From: Natronosalvus hydrolyticus
Lineage (GTDB): Archaea > Halobacteriota > Halobacteria > Halobacteriales > Natrialbaceae
Assembly: GCA_025517525.1 (NCBI GenBank)
Contig: JAOPJZ010000004.1
Span: 62,001 to 126,000 of the forward strand
Reading direction: 5' to 3'
DNA length: 64,000 nucleotides
Positions within the stretch are counted from its first letter, which is position 1; each line of letters opens with the position of its first letter. A model generated the notes under the pieces. The model made no database searches. It was given only the letters and a program-made list of their open reading frames with translations, and was not told where the DNA came from. This document shows positions 50,621 to 59,566 of this stretch, in pieces. A program made the translations under genes and the position numbers.

Positions 50621-51355
50621 TTATTTTGCCCGCTCGAGCCACGCCGGTTCCTCGAGTTCGCCACCCTCGATCGGCTCGAGCGTGATTCGTATCGTCACCG
50701 ATTCGTTGTGGCTCACCCCCTCGAGTCGATACGATTCGACGTAGCCCTCCGCGTGCACGACGACCGTTACCGTCGCGTTCGTGATTGCGCCGATGTCGAC
50801 GTTTTCACCCTCGAGCACGTATCGATCGCCACCGTCGGATTCGGTGATAGTGTCTATCGAGTCGTACGCCGCCTCCAGATCGGGCGTCGTAGCGAGATCG
50901 GTGAACTCGAGGGACTCGTCGGTCCAGGCGGTCGTCTCGTTGCCAGCGTGCTGGTGCAGGTGCACGGTCCCGTCCTCGAGCCACCAGTTGAGCGTCGTTC
51001 GGTCGGCCCCCGCCTCGGTGTGCTCGACGCTAGTCGTCTCACCCGTCGCGCTCGAGCCCAGGCTGGCGATCGTGTGGGTTTCCGTTCGCTCGAACGTGAC
51101 CGACCCGTTCGCGTCCGCTCGGACCACCGTTGCGTTGTACCGGAAGGACATGGTCTCGAGCGCGTCGAAATGGGCGTCCTGTAATGCGGAGGCGTTCGTT
51201 ACCCCAGATGTGGTCAACCCGGGAACCGGTTCGGGGTCGGTTTCCGCATCGACCCCGTAGGGCTCCCGATCGTCCGTCACGTCGGCCCCGCCACAACCGG
51301 CGAGCACGAGAACGAGGACGACGACGATCGTGGCGAGCCGTTGCCTCACAAACAT
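50621..51355 (-). CDS. Secreted lipoprotein of unknown function
   Basis: A 244-aa protein with a lipoprotein signal (RLATIVVVLVLVLAGCGGAD, lipobox LAGC) and a beta-rich domain that includes NATVTVVVHAEGYVESYRLEG. The pattern of Asn-X-Thr/Ser sites suggests N-glycosylation. TATA at 51378-51385 fits the ATG at 51355. The gene lies downstream of DP1, divided from it by 80 bp. Confidence 0.8.
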   Translation of the reverse strand: MFVRQRLATIVVVLVLVLAGCGGADVTDDREPYGVDAETDPEPVPGLTTSGVTNASALQDAHFDALETMSFRYNATVVRADANGSVTFERTETHTIASLGSSATGETTSVEHTEAGADRTTLNWWLEDGTVHLHQHAGNETTAWTDESLEFTDLATTPDLEAAYDSIDTITESDGGDRYVLEGENVDIGAITNATVTVVVHAEGYVESYRLEGVSHNESVTIRITLEPIEGGELEEPAWLERAK

Positions 51356-51377
51356 GTTTATACAACTGATTTTTTTT

Positions 51378-51385
51378 GTTATAAA
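51378..51385 (-). promoter_or_regulatory. TATA box of the lipoprotein gene
   Basis: On the minus strand TTTATAAC is centred about 26 nt before ATG 51355, so the transcript is probably leaderless. Confidence 0.55.
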
Positions 51386-51435
51386 TCCTCGCACGTTTTG
51401 CTGGGAGCACGCCACGCTCGAACAGTTGCTCGAGA

Positions 51436-53025
51436 TCAACTGAATTTTTGTACGGTCACGTCGAGCGTGTCCAGATCGACAATCGGCGCGTAGCCGGAGT
51501 CGGGGTTGATGTTGACGCTCTTCTGGAAATCGGTCTGGGATTGCCAGCAGCCGGAGTTGATCGCCAGCACGTTGTGGTACTTGCCGAAGCCGAGTTTGTG
51601 GACGTGGCCGGTGTGGAAGATGTCCGGCACCTCGTCGATCGTCAGATAATCTTTCTCCTCGGGAGCCAGTCGGGTGTGACCGCCGAACTGCGGGGCGACG
51701 TGGCGCTTTTTGAGGAGGTGGTACATCGCCTTGTGTGGCTCGTCGTAACTCGCCTTCTCGGCGGGGAGTTCCGCGATCACTTCGTCCAGACTGACGCCGT
51801 GGTACATCAAAACGGAGACCCCCTCGAGCGTCACCACCGACGGATTGCTCACGATCTGTGGGTCGTGAGCGTCCATGATCCCGCGCAGCCGTTCGTCGAA
51901 CCCGGGTTGGGGCTCGGCGAGGCGAACGGCGTCGTGGTTGCCCGGAATCATCACGATCTCGAGGTCGCCGGGCACCTGTTTCAGATATTCGTTGAACAGT
52001 TCGTACTGATCGTAGATGTCGACGACGTCGAGTTCCTCGTCCTGGTTCGGGTAGATACCGACGCCTTCGACCATGTCCCCGGCGATCAGCAGGTACTCGA
52101 CGTGCTGGGCGTCTTCGGTGTGGAGCCAGTCGGTGAAGCCGTTCCAGGCGTCGTGCATGAACTCCTGGCTGCCGACGTGGACGTCGCTGATGAGCGCCGC
52201 CTGAACGTGGCGGTCAGCCGTCGATGGCTTGTGCGTCCGTGGAATATCTGGGAAGTACATGCCGTCGACGAAGGCGATACCCGAATCGTCAGAGAGCGTC
52301 CCCTCCATCGCGATCACCTCGTCACAGAGCAGTTCCTCGACGAGTTCGGCGTACTCCCGATCCTTCATCACTAGCCACGGGAACGTACCGGTCGCGTCCT
52401 CGAGTTCGACCAGCCAGTGGCCGCTGGCGGTCGAACGCACGTCGTTGACCAGGCCGACCATCGCCACCTCGCTTCCACTTGGCATCGAGGCAATCGAGGT
52501 AGCCGGACGATGGTTGACCCGTCCCCGGAGTTTCGAGCCCAGTCGCTCGAGGCGGTCGCGAAACACTTTCACGAAGTCCTTGTACTCGCCCGTTCCGGTG
52601 CTCTCGCCGGTCATGTCGTTGGCTATTTCGACGACCTGGCGGGTCGTATCGATCGGTCCCCTGGTTCCCGCCCCCTTCGTTTCATCTGCAACGACGCCAC
52701 CATCTGGGGTCGAGGAGGTGGGGTCATCTCCAGTTGAAACGGAGGGGTCTTGGCTCGCGGCTGTGGACGACGAATCGGTCCCCGCCGATGGCGGTTCCGA
52801 AGGCGTCTCCGATCCGGTGTCCGTCCTCGATTTTTCGTGCTCGAGAGCCGTGCGAACGTGTTCGGTTCGTAAAACGAGGGCGTCCTCAGGCGCGGCCTCG
52901 AGCGCCGCTTCGAGCGTTTTCGAGGGGTGTTCTGCACTCGCGATCAGCGTCACGGCCTCGCGTTCGGCGTTGTAGCCGCGGCTCGTGAGTTCGCTGACGA
53001 TTCGCGCAGGCCCCTCGAGTGGCAC
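51436..53025 (-). CDS. polB: DNA polymerase II small subunit DP1 (exonuclease subunit of PolD)
   Basis: A 529-aa archaeal D-family DNA polymerase small subunit. An N-terminal helical domain (residues 1-60) is followed by a disordered Ser/Thr/Asp region (about 65-140), an OB domain (ATGTFPWLVM) and the calcineurin-like nuclease domain with ISDVHVGSQEF, LLIAGDMVEGVG, MIPGNHDAV and FHTGHVHKLG. The metal ligands are present, so the 3'-5' proofreading activity should be active. The DP2 gene is not in the window. Confidence 0.95.
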   Translation of the reverse strand: MPLEGPARIVSELTSRGYNAEREAVTLIASAEHPSKTLEAALEAAPEDALVLRTEHVRTALEHEKSRTDTGSETPSEPPSAGTDSSSTAASQDPSVSTGDDPTSSTPDGGVVADETKGAGTRGPIDTTRQVVEIANDMTGESTGTGEYKDFVKVFRDRLERLGSKLRGRVNHRPATSIASMPSGSEVAMVGLVNDVRSTASGHWLVELEDATGTFPWLVMKDREYAELVEELLCDEVIAMEGTLSDDSGIAFVDGMYFPDIPRTHKPSTADRHVQAALISDVHVGSQEFMHDAWNGFTDWLHTEDAQHVEYLLIAGDMVEGVGIYPNQDEELDVVDIYDQYELFNEYLKQVPGDLEIVMIPGNHDAVRLAEPQPGFDERLRGIMDAHDPQIVSNPSVVTLEGVSVLMYHGVSLDEVIAELPAEKASYDEPHKAMYHLLKKRHVAPQFGGHTRLAPEEKDYLTIDEVPDIFHTGHVHKLGFGKYHNVLAINSGCWQSQTDFQKSVNINPDSGYAPIVDLDTLDVTVQKFS

Positions 53026-53118
53026 GTCAGAGCAATACCGTGGAGTCGATAAAAACGTGGCGAGTCACCGTCCGCCGGAACAGAAAATTGATTGCTACCC
53101 CTCCCAAAGCCGCATGCG

Positions 53119-54408
53119 ATGAGCGGTGACGGCGCGGATGATTCCCCCGAAACGGAGGCTGGCGAGCGCGCCGACCGCACGGAAGAACGTACCACGGATG
53201 ACTCGAGCACCGAGCAAAACGACTCGAGAACGATCGATGACGGCCGCGTCACCGACGAGGGGCCGGTCACCGACACCGGCCCAGACGAACGGCCTATCGA
53301 CACGCCGGAGACGACGGACCGCTCGAGGGATACCGACCAGCCGGGCGATAGAACGACCGCTCCCGAAAACGAGACCGATACGTCAGACGGTCTCGAGGAG
53401 GCAACCGATTCGGACCGGGAACAGAAGGGAACGTCAGGTCACGACAACTGGGACGACGAGTCAGGCCCAACTAACCGAGCGAATAATGACCGCGTGACCG
53501 GAGCACAACCTGAACGCGCGACCGGAGAACGACCTGATCGACCGAACGGGGTTCCCTCGAGTGCGCCCGAACGGAACCGTACTGAACGACCGCAGAAACC
53601 GGGCAACACACAGGAGCCCCCTCGGCCACGTCCCGAACGACAAAAACCCGACGTAACCATCGAAGACGACGGCGTCATCCGCTGGTTTTTCAAGACGAAC
53701 GACGGAACGGTCGTCGCTATTCGCGATATTCTGAGTAGCGTGGCGCTGGTCGCCGTCATCGGCTTGATTCTCTTTGGCGTCAGCGGCATCTGGCCACCGC
53801 TAGTGGCCGTCGAAAGCGGGAGCATGGAGCCGAATATGGAGATCGGCGACATGATCTTCGTCGTCGCTCCCGACCGCTTCGTTGGTGACGACCCGACCGG
53901 CGATACCGGCGTCGTTACCCTCGAGAACGGCGAGGAAAGCGGCCACGACAAGTTCGGCAAGCCGGGTGACGTCGTCATCTTCCTCCCGAACGGACAGAAC
54001 CACCAAACGCCGGTTATCCATCGCGCCCACTTCTGGGTCGAAGAAGGCGAGAACTGGGTCGACGAAAAAGCAAACCCGGACTACGTCAACGGGGCAAGCT
54101 GTGCCGAAATCTACACCTGTCCGGCCCCACACGCCGGGTTCATCACGAAAGGGGATGCAAACAGCGGCTACGATCAGGTCACCCGCAGCGTCGGCGCCGA
54201 TACGAGCGTCGTCAAACCCGAGTGGACCACCGGCAAGGGTATGTTCCGGATTCCGTGGCTCGGCCACGTCAGACTGCTTTTCGAGCGGATCATCCCAACG
54301 ATGCTCGGGCTCGGTTCCTCGAGTCTGCTCACGCCGAATCCCTTGCTCGCCGGGTTCCTCGGCGTGGTGAGTTTCGCTGGGGCATACCAGTGGCGTGCTC
54401 GCCCGTGA
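53119..54408 (+). CDS. Signal peptidase I (S26 family) with long disordered N-terminus
   Basis: A 429-aa membrane protease. Residues 1-185 are Asp/Glu/Thr/Arg-rich with no fold. Then follow a first helix (LVAVIGLILFGVSGIWPP), the catalytic Ser in AVESGSMEPNM, the archaeal/ER-type His in PVIHRAHF and Asp in FITKGDANSG. A C-terminal helix region (FLGVVSFAGAYQW) closes the protein. It removes signal peptides. The ATG at 53119 is preferred over 53092. Confidence 0.88.
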   Translation: MSGDGADDSPETEAGERADRTEERTTDDSSTEQNDSRTIDDGRVTDEGPVTDTGPDERPIDTPETTDRSRDTDQPGDRTTAPENETDTSDGLEEATDSDREQKGTSGHDNWDDESGPTNRANNDRVTGAQPERATGERPDRPNGVPSSAPERNRTERPQKPGNTQEPPRPRPERQKPDVTIEDDGVIRWFFKTNDGTVVAIRDILSSVALVAVIGLILFGVSGIWPPLVAVESGSMEPNMEIGDMIFVVAPDRFVGDDPTGDTGVVTLENGEESGHDKFGKPGDVVIFLPNGQNHQTPVIHRAHFWVEEGENWVDEKANPDYVNGASCAEIYTCPAPHAGFITKGDANSGYDQVTRSVGADTSVVKPEWTTGKGMFRIPWLGHVRLLFERIIPTMLGLGSSSLLTPNPLLAGFLGVVSFAGAYQWRARP

Positions 54409-54480
54409 ACGACCGACTCGAGTGAGATTTCCTCGCGCAGCACATACTCGAGTGAGAATCCTCGAGTCCCGAGTCCATGC

Positions 54481-55263
54481 TCAAATATCTCGTCTGACGA
54501 AGAGAGCGATCGCGAGTCCGACCAGCACGACGAACGCGAGGAGCAAAATCGCGGCATCCACAAACGCGTACTCCTCGTGCACCAGGATGGCGGTTTCGTC
54601 GTAGTATCGGGTCGGCGCAATCGCCCCGACCCACTCGTAATCCTCATTCAACGTGGAGACGGCCTCGAGCAGCCAGAGGAACACGACGAGACTCAACGCG
54701 ATAGTTCGAGCACGGCGCGCACGGTCGGCAAGCACGGAGACGACGAGTCCGAGGGCCGCACACACCAGCAGATAGGGCACACCCAGCACATGAACCATCG
54801 CGACAGCGACGGGGTTCATCGACTCCCCGATGGCGACCGATCCCACGTAGACGATGAGGGCGACGCCGACGTTCAACACCACCAGCGGCACCCACAGCGC
54901 GGCGACTTTCTGTACCACGACCCCCTCCCTCGAGACGGGGTTCGACAGCGTCAGATCCATCCTCCGGCTATCGACGTCCGCAGCGATCATGTTCGCCCCC
55001 ATGTACGCGAAGTAGACCCCGATCAGGACGACCCAGAAAAACGAGTACATCTCCGCCGCGATGAAGCCCTCGACGGTGTGGAGGGCATCGATGCCGAAGA
55101 ACTCGAACATCCATTCAGGAAATGCCTCGGCGATGGCCTCAGCATCATCGGCAAATCCAGGGTAGACGGAGAAGTAAAACGCGGCGAGAACGGCGAACAC
55201 GCCGGTCAAAATGAATACGCTTCGGAGGCGTTTGCGAGATTCGACGCGCAAGATGGCAGTCAT
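54481..55263 (-). CDS. ABC-2-type transporter permease
   Basis: A 260-aa permease with six hydrophobic segments. RRMDLTLSNPVSREGVVVQKV is the typical cytoplasmic loop. It resembles its upstream neighbour (55319) throughout (start MTAI-R-ESR, SNPVSRE, YEWVG-I-PTRYYD), pointing to a tandem duplication. Last gene of a three-gene unit with the ATPase at 56098. Confidence 0.88.
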   Translation of the reverse strand: MTAILRVESRKRLRSVFILTGVFAVLAAFYFSVYPGFADDAEAIAEAFPEWMFEFFGIDALHTVEGFIAAEMYSFFWVVLIGVYFAYMGANMIAADVDSRRMDLTLSNPVSREGVVVQKVAALWVPLVVLNVGVALIVYVGSVAIGESMNPVAVAMVHVLGVPYLLVCAALGLVVSVLADRARRARTIALSLVVFLWLLEAVSTLNEDYEWVGAIAPTRYYDETAILVHEEYAFVDAAILLLAFVVLVGLAIALFVRRDI

Positions 55264-55318
55264 GTGTGACACACCTCGAGACCCGTCTGCCGGATAGCTG
55301 GGTCGAACAACGGTGTCA

Positions 55319-56101
55319 TCAGATATCCCTCCGAACGAAGTACCCGATCGCAATAGCGAGCAAGACGACGAACGTCACCAGCAAAATCGCGGCGTCGCCG
55401 AGGGCGTACTCCTCGTGAATGAGAATCGCGGCGGGGTCGTAGTACCGACTCGGGGTGAGTCCACCCACCCACTCGAGGTCCGGGTCCATCTCCGAGAGAC
55501 CGTCGAGCAACCAGAGCATAAACACGGCACCGAGTCCGGCGGCCTGCGCGCTCGCCACCCGGTCGAGGACGACCGACATGAGGACGCCGATAGCGGCACA
55601 GACGAGCAAGTACGGGACCGAAAGGAGGTGGGCCATCGCCAGTACGACAGGATCGATCGACTCCTCGAGGACAAACGATCCGGCGTACAACAAAACGAAC
55701 AATCCGACGTTGATGGCGACCAGTGGCACCCATATCGCTCCAATCTTCTGGAGGACGACCGACTCACGCGAAACCGGATTCGACAGGAGCAAGTCCATCC
55801 GACGCTCTCGAATGTCTCCCGCGATCATCCCACCCCCGAGATAGGCGAAGTAGATGCCGAGAAAGAGTGTCCAGATGAACGGGAACATGTACGACCCGAG
55901 AAAGCCCTCGAGTGTGTGTAACTCCTCGAACCCAAACAGGCCGGCGACGTGCTCGGGGAAGGCCTGCTCGATGGTTTCGGCTTCGGCAGCCATCCCAGGA
56001 AAGACGGCGAGCATGAACACCACGAGGAGTCCGAATACGCCGGTCAAAACGAGCGTGCCGCGTACCAGGTTCCGCGACTCCATTCGGACGATTGCGGTCA
56101 T
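55319..56101 (-). CDS. ABC-2-type transporter permease
   Basis: A 260-aa permease with six hydrophobic segments, RRMDLLLSNPVSRESVVLQKI, and closing LLVTFVVLLAIAIGYFVRRDI. The start overlaps the ATPase stop by 4 nt. Likely forms a heterodimeric membrane unit with the duplicate at 54481. The substrate is unknown, but families of this type export antibiotics, Na+ or lipids. Confidence 0.9.
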   Translation of the reverse strand: MTAIVRMESRNLVRGTLVLTGVFGLLVVFMLAVFPGMAAEAETIEQAFPEHVAGLFGFEELHTLEGFLGSYMFPFIWTLFLGIYFAYLGGGMIAGDIRERRMDLLLSNPVSRESVVLQKIGAIWVPLVAINVGLFVLLYAGSFVLEESIDPVVLAMAHLLSVPYLLVCAAIGVLMSVVLDRVASAQAAGLGAVFMLWLLDGLSEMDPDLEWVGGLTPSRYYDPAAILIHEEYALGDAAILLVTFVVLLAIAIGYFVRRDI

Positions 56102-56994
56102 GACTCCTCCGAGTCGGCCTCGTCGCCGTAATAGTGTTTGAAGATGTCGTCGAGTTGCGGGTCCCCGATGTCGATGTCCTGGATCTCGAACTCAACGAGG
56201 TGCTCGAGCAATCGCTGTGGCTCGCCCGTATACGTGAACTGGGCGGTGCTATCGAGCAGTTCGACGTCGATCATCGACTCCGTTACGAATCGCTCTTCGA
56301 CCACCGGTTCCCCGAGATGGATCCGAACCCGTTTGCCCCCGCGTGAGAGCAACGCCTCGATGTCCTCGAGCGCCACCAGTTCGCCCGACCGGATGATCCC
56401 GACCCTGTCGGCGATTCGCTGGACTTCGCTGAGAACGTGTGATGAGAAGAAGACGGTCTTGCCAGCGTCACACTCGGCCTCGAGAAACCGATGGAGGCGA
56501 TCCTGTTTGAGCGGGTCGAGGCCGGACGTCGGCTCGTCCATAATGACGAGGTCCGGATCGTGCATGAACGCCTGGACGATACCGAGCATTCGCCGATTCC
56601 CGGCGGAGTATGTCTCGATGGACTGGTCCAACGGTGGCGTGAACAACTCGAGCAGTTCCTCACGACGCTCGTCGCCTCGCATCCGGGCGAAATAGTCCAG
56701 CGCCTGGCGGCCAGTCAATCGGTCGTCGAAGCCGAGCGTATCCGGCAGATACCCGACGTTTGCCTTGGCTTCGGTGAGCGCTCGCCGATCACGGATATCC
56801 GCGCCGAGAACCGTTGCCGTCCCCGCCGTCGGTTTGATGAGGCCGAGTAAGAGACGAATCGTGGTCGTTTTGCCCGCCCCGTTCGGGCCGAGGTAGCCGA
56901 ACACCTCCCCCGACTCGACCTCGAACGTGACGTCGTCGTTAGCTGCAATCTCGCCATACCGCTTGGTGAGGCCCTCGAGGTGAATAACTGACAC
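56098..56994 (-). CDS. ABC transporter ATP-binding protein
   Basis: A 298-aa ATPase. Walker A is GPNGAGKTTTIRLLLG, Walker B with the catalytic Glu is LVIMDEPTSGLDPL, and the H-loop is FFSSHVLSE. The signature is YSAGNRRMLGI, which departs from LSGGQ. The C-terminal 70 residues form a small extra domain common in NatA/CcmA-type ATPases. First gene of the operon. Confidence 0.93.
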   Translation of the reverse strand: MSVIHLEGLTKRYGEIAANDDVTFEVESGEVFGYLGPNGAGKTTTIRLLLGLIKPTAGTATVLGADIRDRRALTEAKANVGYLPDTLGFDDRLTGRQALDYFARMRGDERREELLELFTPPLDQSIETYSAGNRRMLGIVQAFMHDPDLVIMDEPTSGLDPLKQDRLHRFLEAECDAGKTVFFSSHVLSEVQRIADRVGIIRSGELVALEDIEALLSRGGKRVRIHLGEPVVEERFVTESMIDVELLDSTAQFTYTGEPQRLLEHLVEFEIQDIDIGDPQLDDIFKHYYGDEADSEES

Positions 56995-57077
56995 ACGCTA
57001 ACAACGTAGAAATGTTACATAAATCTGGGTGGTGACCCCCATCTCGAGGGAGACGAATCCCGGTGCCACCGAACCGC

Positions 57078-58649
57078 TCAGTTCTCGAAGCGGGCCTGAA
57101 CGAAGGGCTGGACATCGTCGATATCAGAGAGGCGCGAATCAGAGATCAACACGGCCTCGGTTTCCTCGAGGGGCACCGACAGGCTGATCTCTTTGGTTCG
57201 GCCGTACCGGCCTTTCGAGACGACGACCGCATTGACGATACCGAGCATGTCGAGTTCGCTGATGAGGTCGGTCACGCGTCGCTGGGTCAGAATGTCGGCA
57301 TCGATCTCATCACACAGGCGCTTGTAGATGTTGAACACTTCGCCCGTGTTGATGCTGTGAACGCCGTTTTTCTCCAGCGAGATGATCGCAAAGAGGACGA
57401 GTTTGCTCTGGGTCGGCAGCGTTCGGACGACCTCGACGACGCGGTCGAGTTCGATCTTGTCCTGGGCCTGCCGGACGTGTTCTTCGACGATGGTCTCCGA
57501 CTGGGAACGCTCGGCGAGTTCACCTGCGGTGCGAAGCAAGTCAAGGGCACGCCGTGCGTCACCGTGTTCTTGTGCAGCGAACGCCGCACACAGCGGGATG
57601 ACGTCGGGCGAGAGCGCATCGCCTTTGAATGCGACCTCCGAGCGGTGCTGGAGGATATCCCGCAACTGATTGGCGTCGTAGGGCGGGAAGACGATTTCTT
57701 CTTCTCCGAGACTGGATTTGACTCGCGGGTCCAGAAAGTCAGTGAACTTCAGATCGTTCGAGATGCCGATAATGGAGACGCGAGAGTTCTGCAACTCCGA
57801 ATTCATCCGTGAGAGGTTATACAGCGTGTCGTCACCTGATTTCTCGACCAGTTTGTCGATTTCGTCGAGCATGATCACGACGACGCGTTCGGAGTAATCG
57901 ACCGCATCGAAAAAGACGCTATACACCCGGTCGGTCGGCCACCCGGTCATCGGCACTTCCTCAAAGTTGTCCCGATCATCCTCGAGTGACTCGATTCGCT
58001 CGTCGATTTCCTCGACGGTGGTCGGCCCTTCGGTCAGCGGGCCGCCGTTCGTCTCAGCCTCCCCCTCGGTATCCACACTTTCGGCCGCGCCCGACGATTC
58101 GAGAGACGGCGGGAACTCGTCCTCTTCGGACTCGAGCAGTTCGCGGCGCGTCTCGAGCGTTTCTATCTTGTCGTCGATACGGCGCTCGTTTTCCTCGATG
58201 AACTTGTTTGCGAGCTGTGCGAGAACGCGATACTGGGTGTCGGTTACCTCACAGTTGATGTACTCGACGTCACAGGGGACGCTATATTTTTTCGAGGTGC
58301 TCTCGAGTTCCTTGCTGACGAACTTCGCACTGGCCGTCTTGCCAGTTCCCGTCTTGCCGTAAATGAGTATGTTTGACGGCGTCTCCCCACGGAGCGCGGC
58401 GACGAGGATCGTCGCCATCTTGTTGATCTGGTCGCTCCGGTGTGGGAGTTCGTGTGGTGTATACGACGGGCGCAACACCTCCTTGTTTTCGAAAATCGGT
58501 TCCCCACTGAGCAGGTCGTCAAACAGGCCCTGGTTCGACTCCTCGTCACCGTCAATCCCCTCGAAGCTCGCCGCAAAGCCGGCGGGCGTGCTCGGTGAGC
58601 GGTCCGTAGCGTTCCCCGAACCTGTCGTATCTGAATCCTCGTCTGACAT
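57078..58649 (-). CDS. Orc1/Cdc6-family replication initiator with large insertion
   Basis: A 523-aa AAA+ protein. Walker A ILIYGKTGTGKTASA lies near residue 97, Walker B VVIMLDEIDKLV near 270, sensor 1 in SIIGISNDLKF, and the C-terminal winged helix in RVTDLISELDMLGIVNA. Typical archaeal Cdc6 proteins are about 400 aa. Here an extra charged stretch of roughly 80 residues (about 160-245, KIETLETRRELLESEED through EEIDERIESLEDDRDN) lies between the Walker motifs. No origin repeats were recognised nearby. Confidence 0.92.
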   Translation of the reverse strand: MSDEDSDTTGSGNATDRSPSTPAGFAASFEGIDGDEESNQGLFDDLLSGEPIFENKEVLRPSYTPHELPHRSDQINKMATILVAALRGETPSNILIYGKTGTGKTASAKFVSKELESTSKKYSVPCDVEYINCEVTDTQYRVLAQLANKFIEENERRIDDKIETLETRRELLESEEDEFPPSLESSGAAESVDTEGEAETNGGPLTEGPTTVEEIDERIESLEDDRDNFEEVPMTGWPTDRVYSVFFDAVDYSERVVVIMLDEIDKLVEKSGDDTLYNLSRMNSELQNSRVSIIGISNDLKFTDFLDPRVKSSLGEEEIVFPPYDANQLRDILQHRSEVAFKGDALSPDVIPLCAAFAAQEHGDARRALDLLRTAGELAERSQSETIVEEHVRQAQDKIELDRVVEVVRTLPTQSKLVLFAIISLEKNGVHSINTGEVFNIYKRLCDEIDADILTQRRVTDLISELDMLGIVNAVVVSKGRYGRTKEISLSVPLEETEAVLISDSRLSDIDDVQPFVQARFEN

Positions 58650-59097
58650 TCGTCGTACGCATACCCCATCGTTTCGTGTGGAACGCACCCCCGAGACCGC
58701 CGAATTCGGGTATCAGCTGCCGTATTGGCGACGTTGTGCGTTCAGTGTGTTCACGCCCGATTCCAGTTGATGCAAACGAACCAGAGGAACAGGGAGGTAA
58801 TAAACGCTTCCCTTCAATCCGAGTGAATCTTCGAAATTAACACCGTCTCAACCGATCGAAGTAGTTTTCAATTACTGGGTAAGTTGGCCAATACCGCCCT
58901 CAATACCCTTGAATTCGCGCGATAACTCGATGCACCGATTCGGAGAAACGAACGTCAGATGTACCTCGAGTAGCGGCAAAGCCTACCAACACAGGTCACG
59001 AACACCCCAAAAGACACCGGAAGACCACCGCTTCACATGGAACAACTGGACTGTCTGCCGGACACGTATATACTGGGAAAACGTACCCGCCAACGAG
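58650..59097. other. 450-bp gap upstream of orc1/cdc6
   Basis: Contains the promoter region of orc1/cdc6 (leftward) and of the SHOCT gene (rightward). The centre (58790-58910) is AT-rich. I looked for haloarchaeal origin-recognition-box motifs (TCC-NNN-GGAAAC plus G-runs) and saw no convincing copy, so an origin here is possible but unsupported. No gene was found. Confidence 0.5.
59066..59074 (+). promoter_or_regulatory. TATA box of the damaged SHOCT gene
   Basis: GTATATACT is centred about 28 nt before ATG 59098, which supports that ATG as the original start. Confidence 0.55.
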
Positions 59098-59566
59098 ATG
59101 AAACCGGTTCGTGTTGCGATTGGGGTACTCAGCCCTCTGTGTCGGGCTCATTGCACTCCCGCTGTTGTACACCTTTCCGGTTACCGGGGTCGGGTCGTTG
59201 CCAATGGTAAGCGACGACCGGGCCTTTGACCTCGTCATACTGACACCGGTGTTGTTACCGATCGCGATCATTTCCGTCGTCGGCCTCATTATTTTCGAGC
59301 ACGTCATCCGCGGCTCGAGCGACGGTGAAGAGAACGTTTTCAGTGGGCTCACCGATCGCTCAAGCGAGGTTCGTACTGAAAGCGACGAACCAAAATAGAT
59401 AGCGCCGCAGAGCGATCCACTCGAGGTGCTCAAAGAGTGCTACGCCAACGGCGAGATCACTCACGAGGAGTACGAACGCCGGCTCCAGGTGTTACTCGAC
59501 GTGGACAACAGCGACGAACTGCAACGGCGACTCGAGGGGGTGACCATTGACGCTCGGACCCGGTGA
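59098..59566 (+). pseudogene. SHOCT-domain membrane protein, frameshifted and interrupted by TAG
   Basis: ATG 59098, placed by the TATA box, reads MKPVRVAIG, then the natural continuation (SALCVGLIALPLLYTF) is in the next frame, so one extra base in the GGGG run near 59121 breaks the gene. In that second frame the protein continues through two membrane helices (residue IALPLLYTFPVTG and AIISVVGLIIFEHVI) to a TAG at 59396-59398. Beyond the TAG the same frame encodes a SHOCT domain (LEVLKECYANGEITHEEYERRL) and stops at 59566. The intact paralogue is next door. A GTG at 59111 could give a shorter 95-aa product. Confidence 0.6.

Noticed and set aside
58650..59097. Replication origin next to orc1/cdc6
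   Set aside because: No origin-recognition-box-like repeats with G-runs were recognised. An AT-rich patch alone is not enough.
59396..59398. TAG as a recoded (pyrrolysine) codon
   Set aside because: A second lesion (frameshift) lies upstream in the same gene, and nothing else in the window suggests TAG readthrough.
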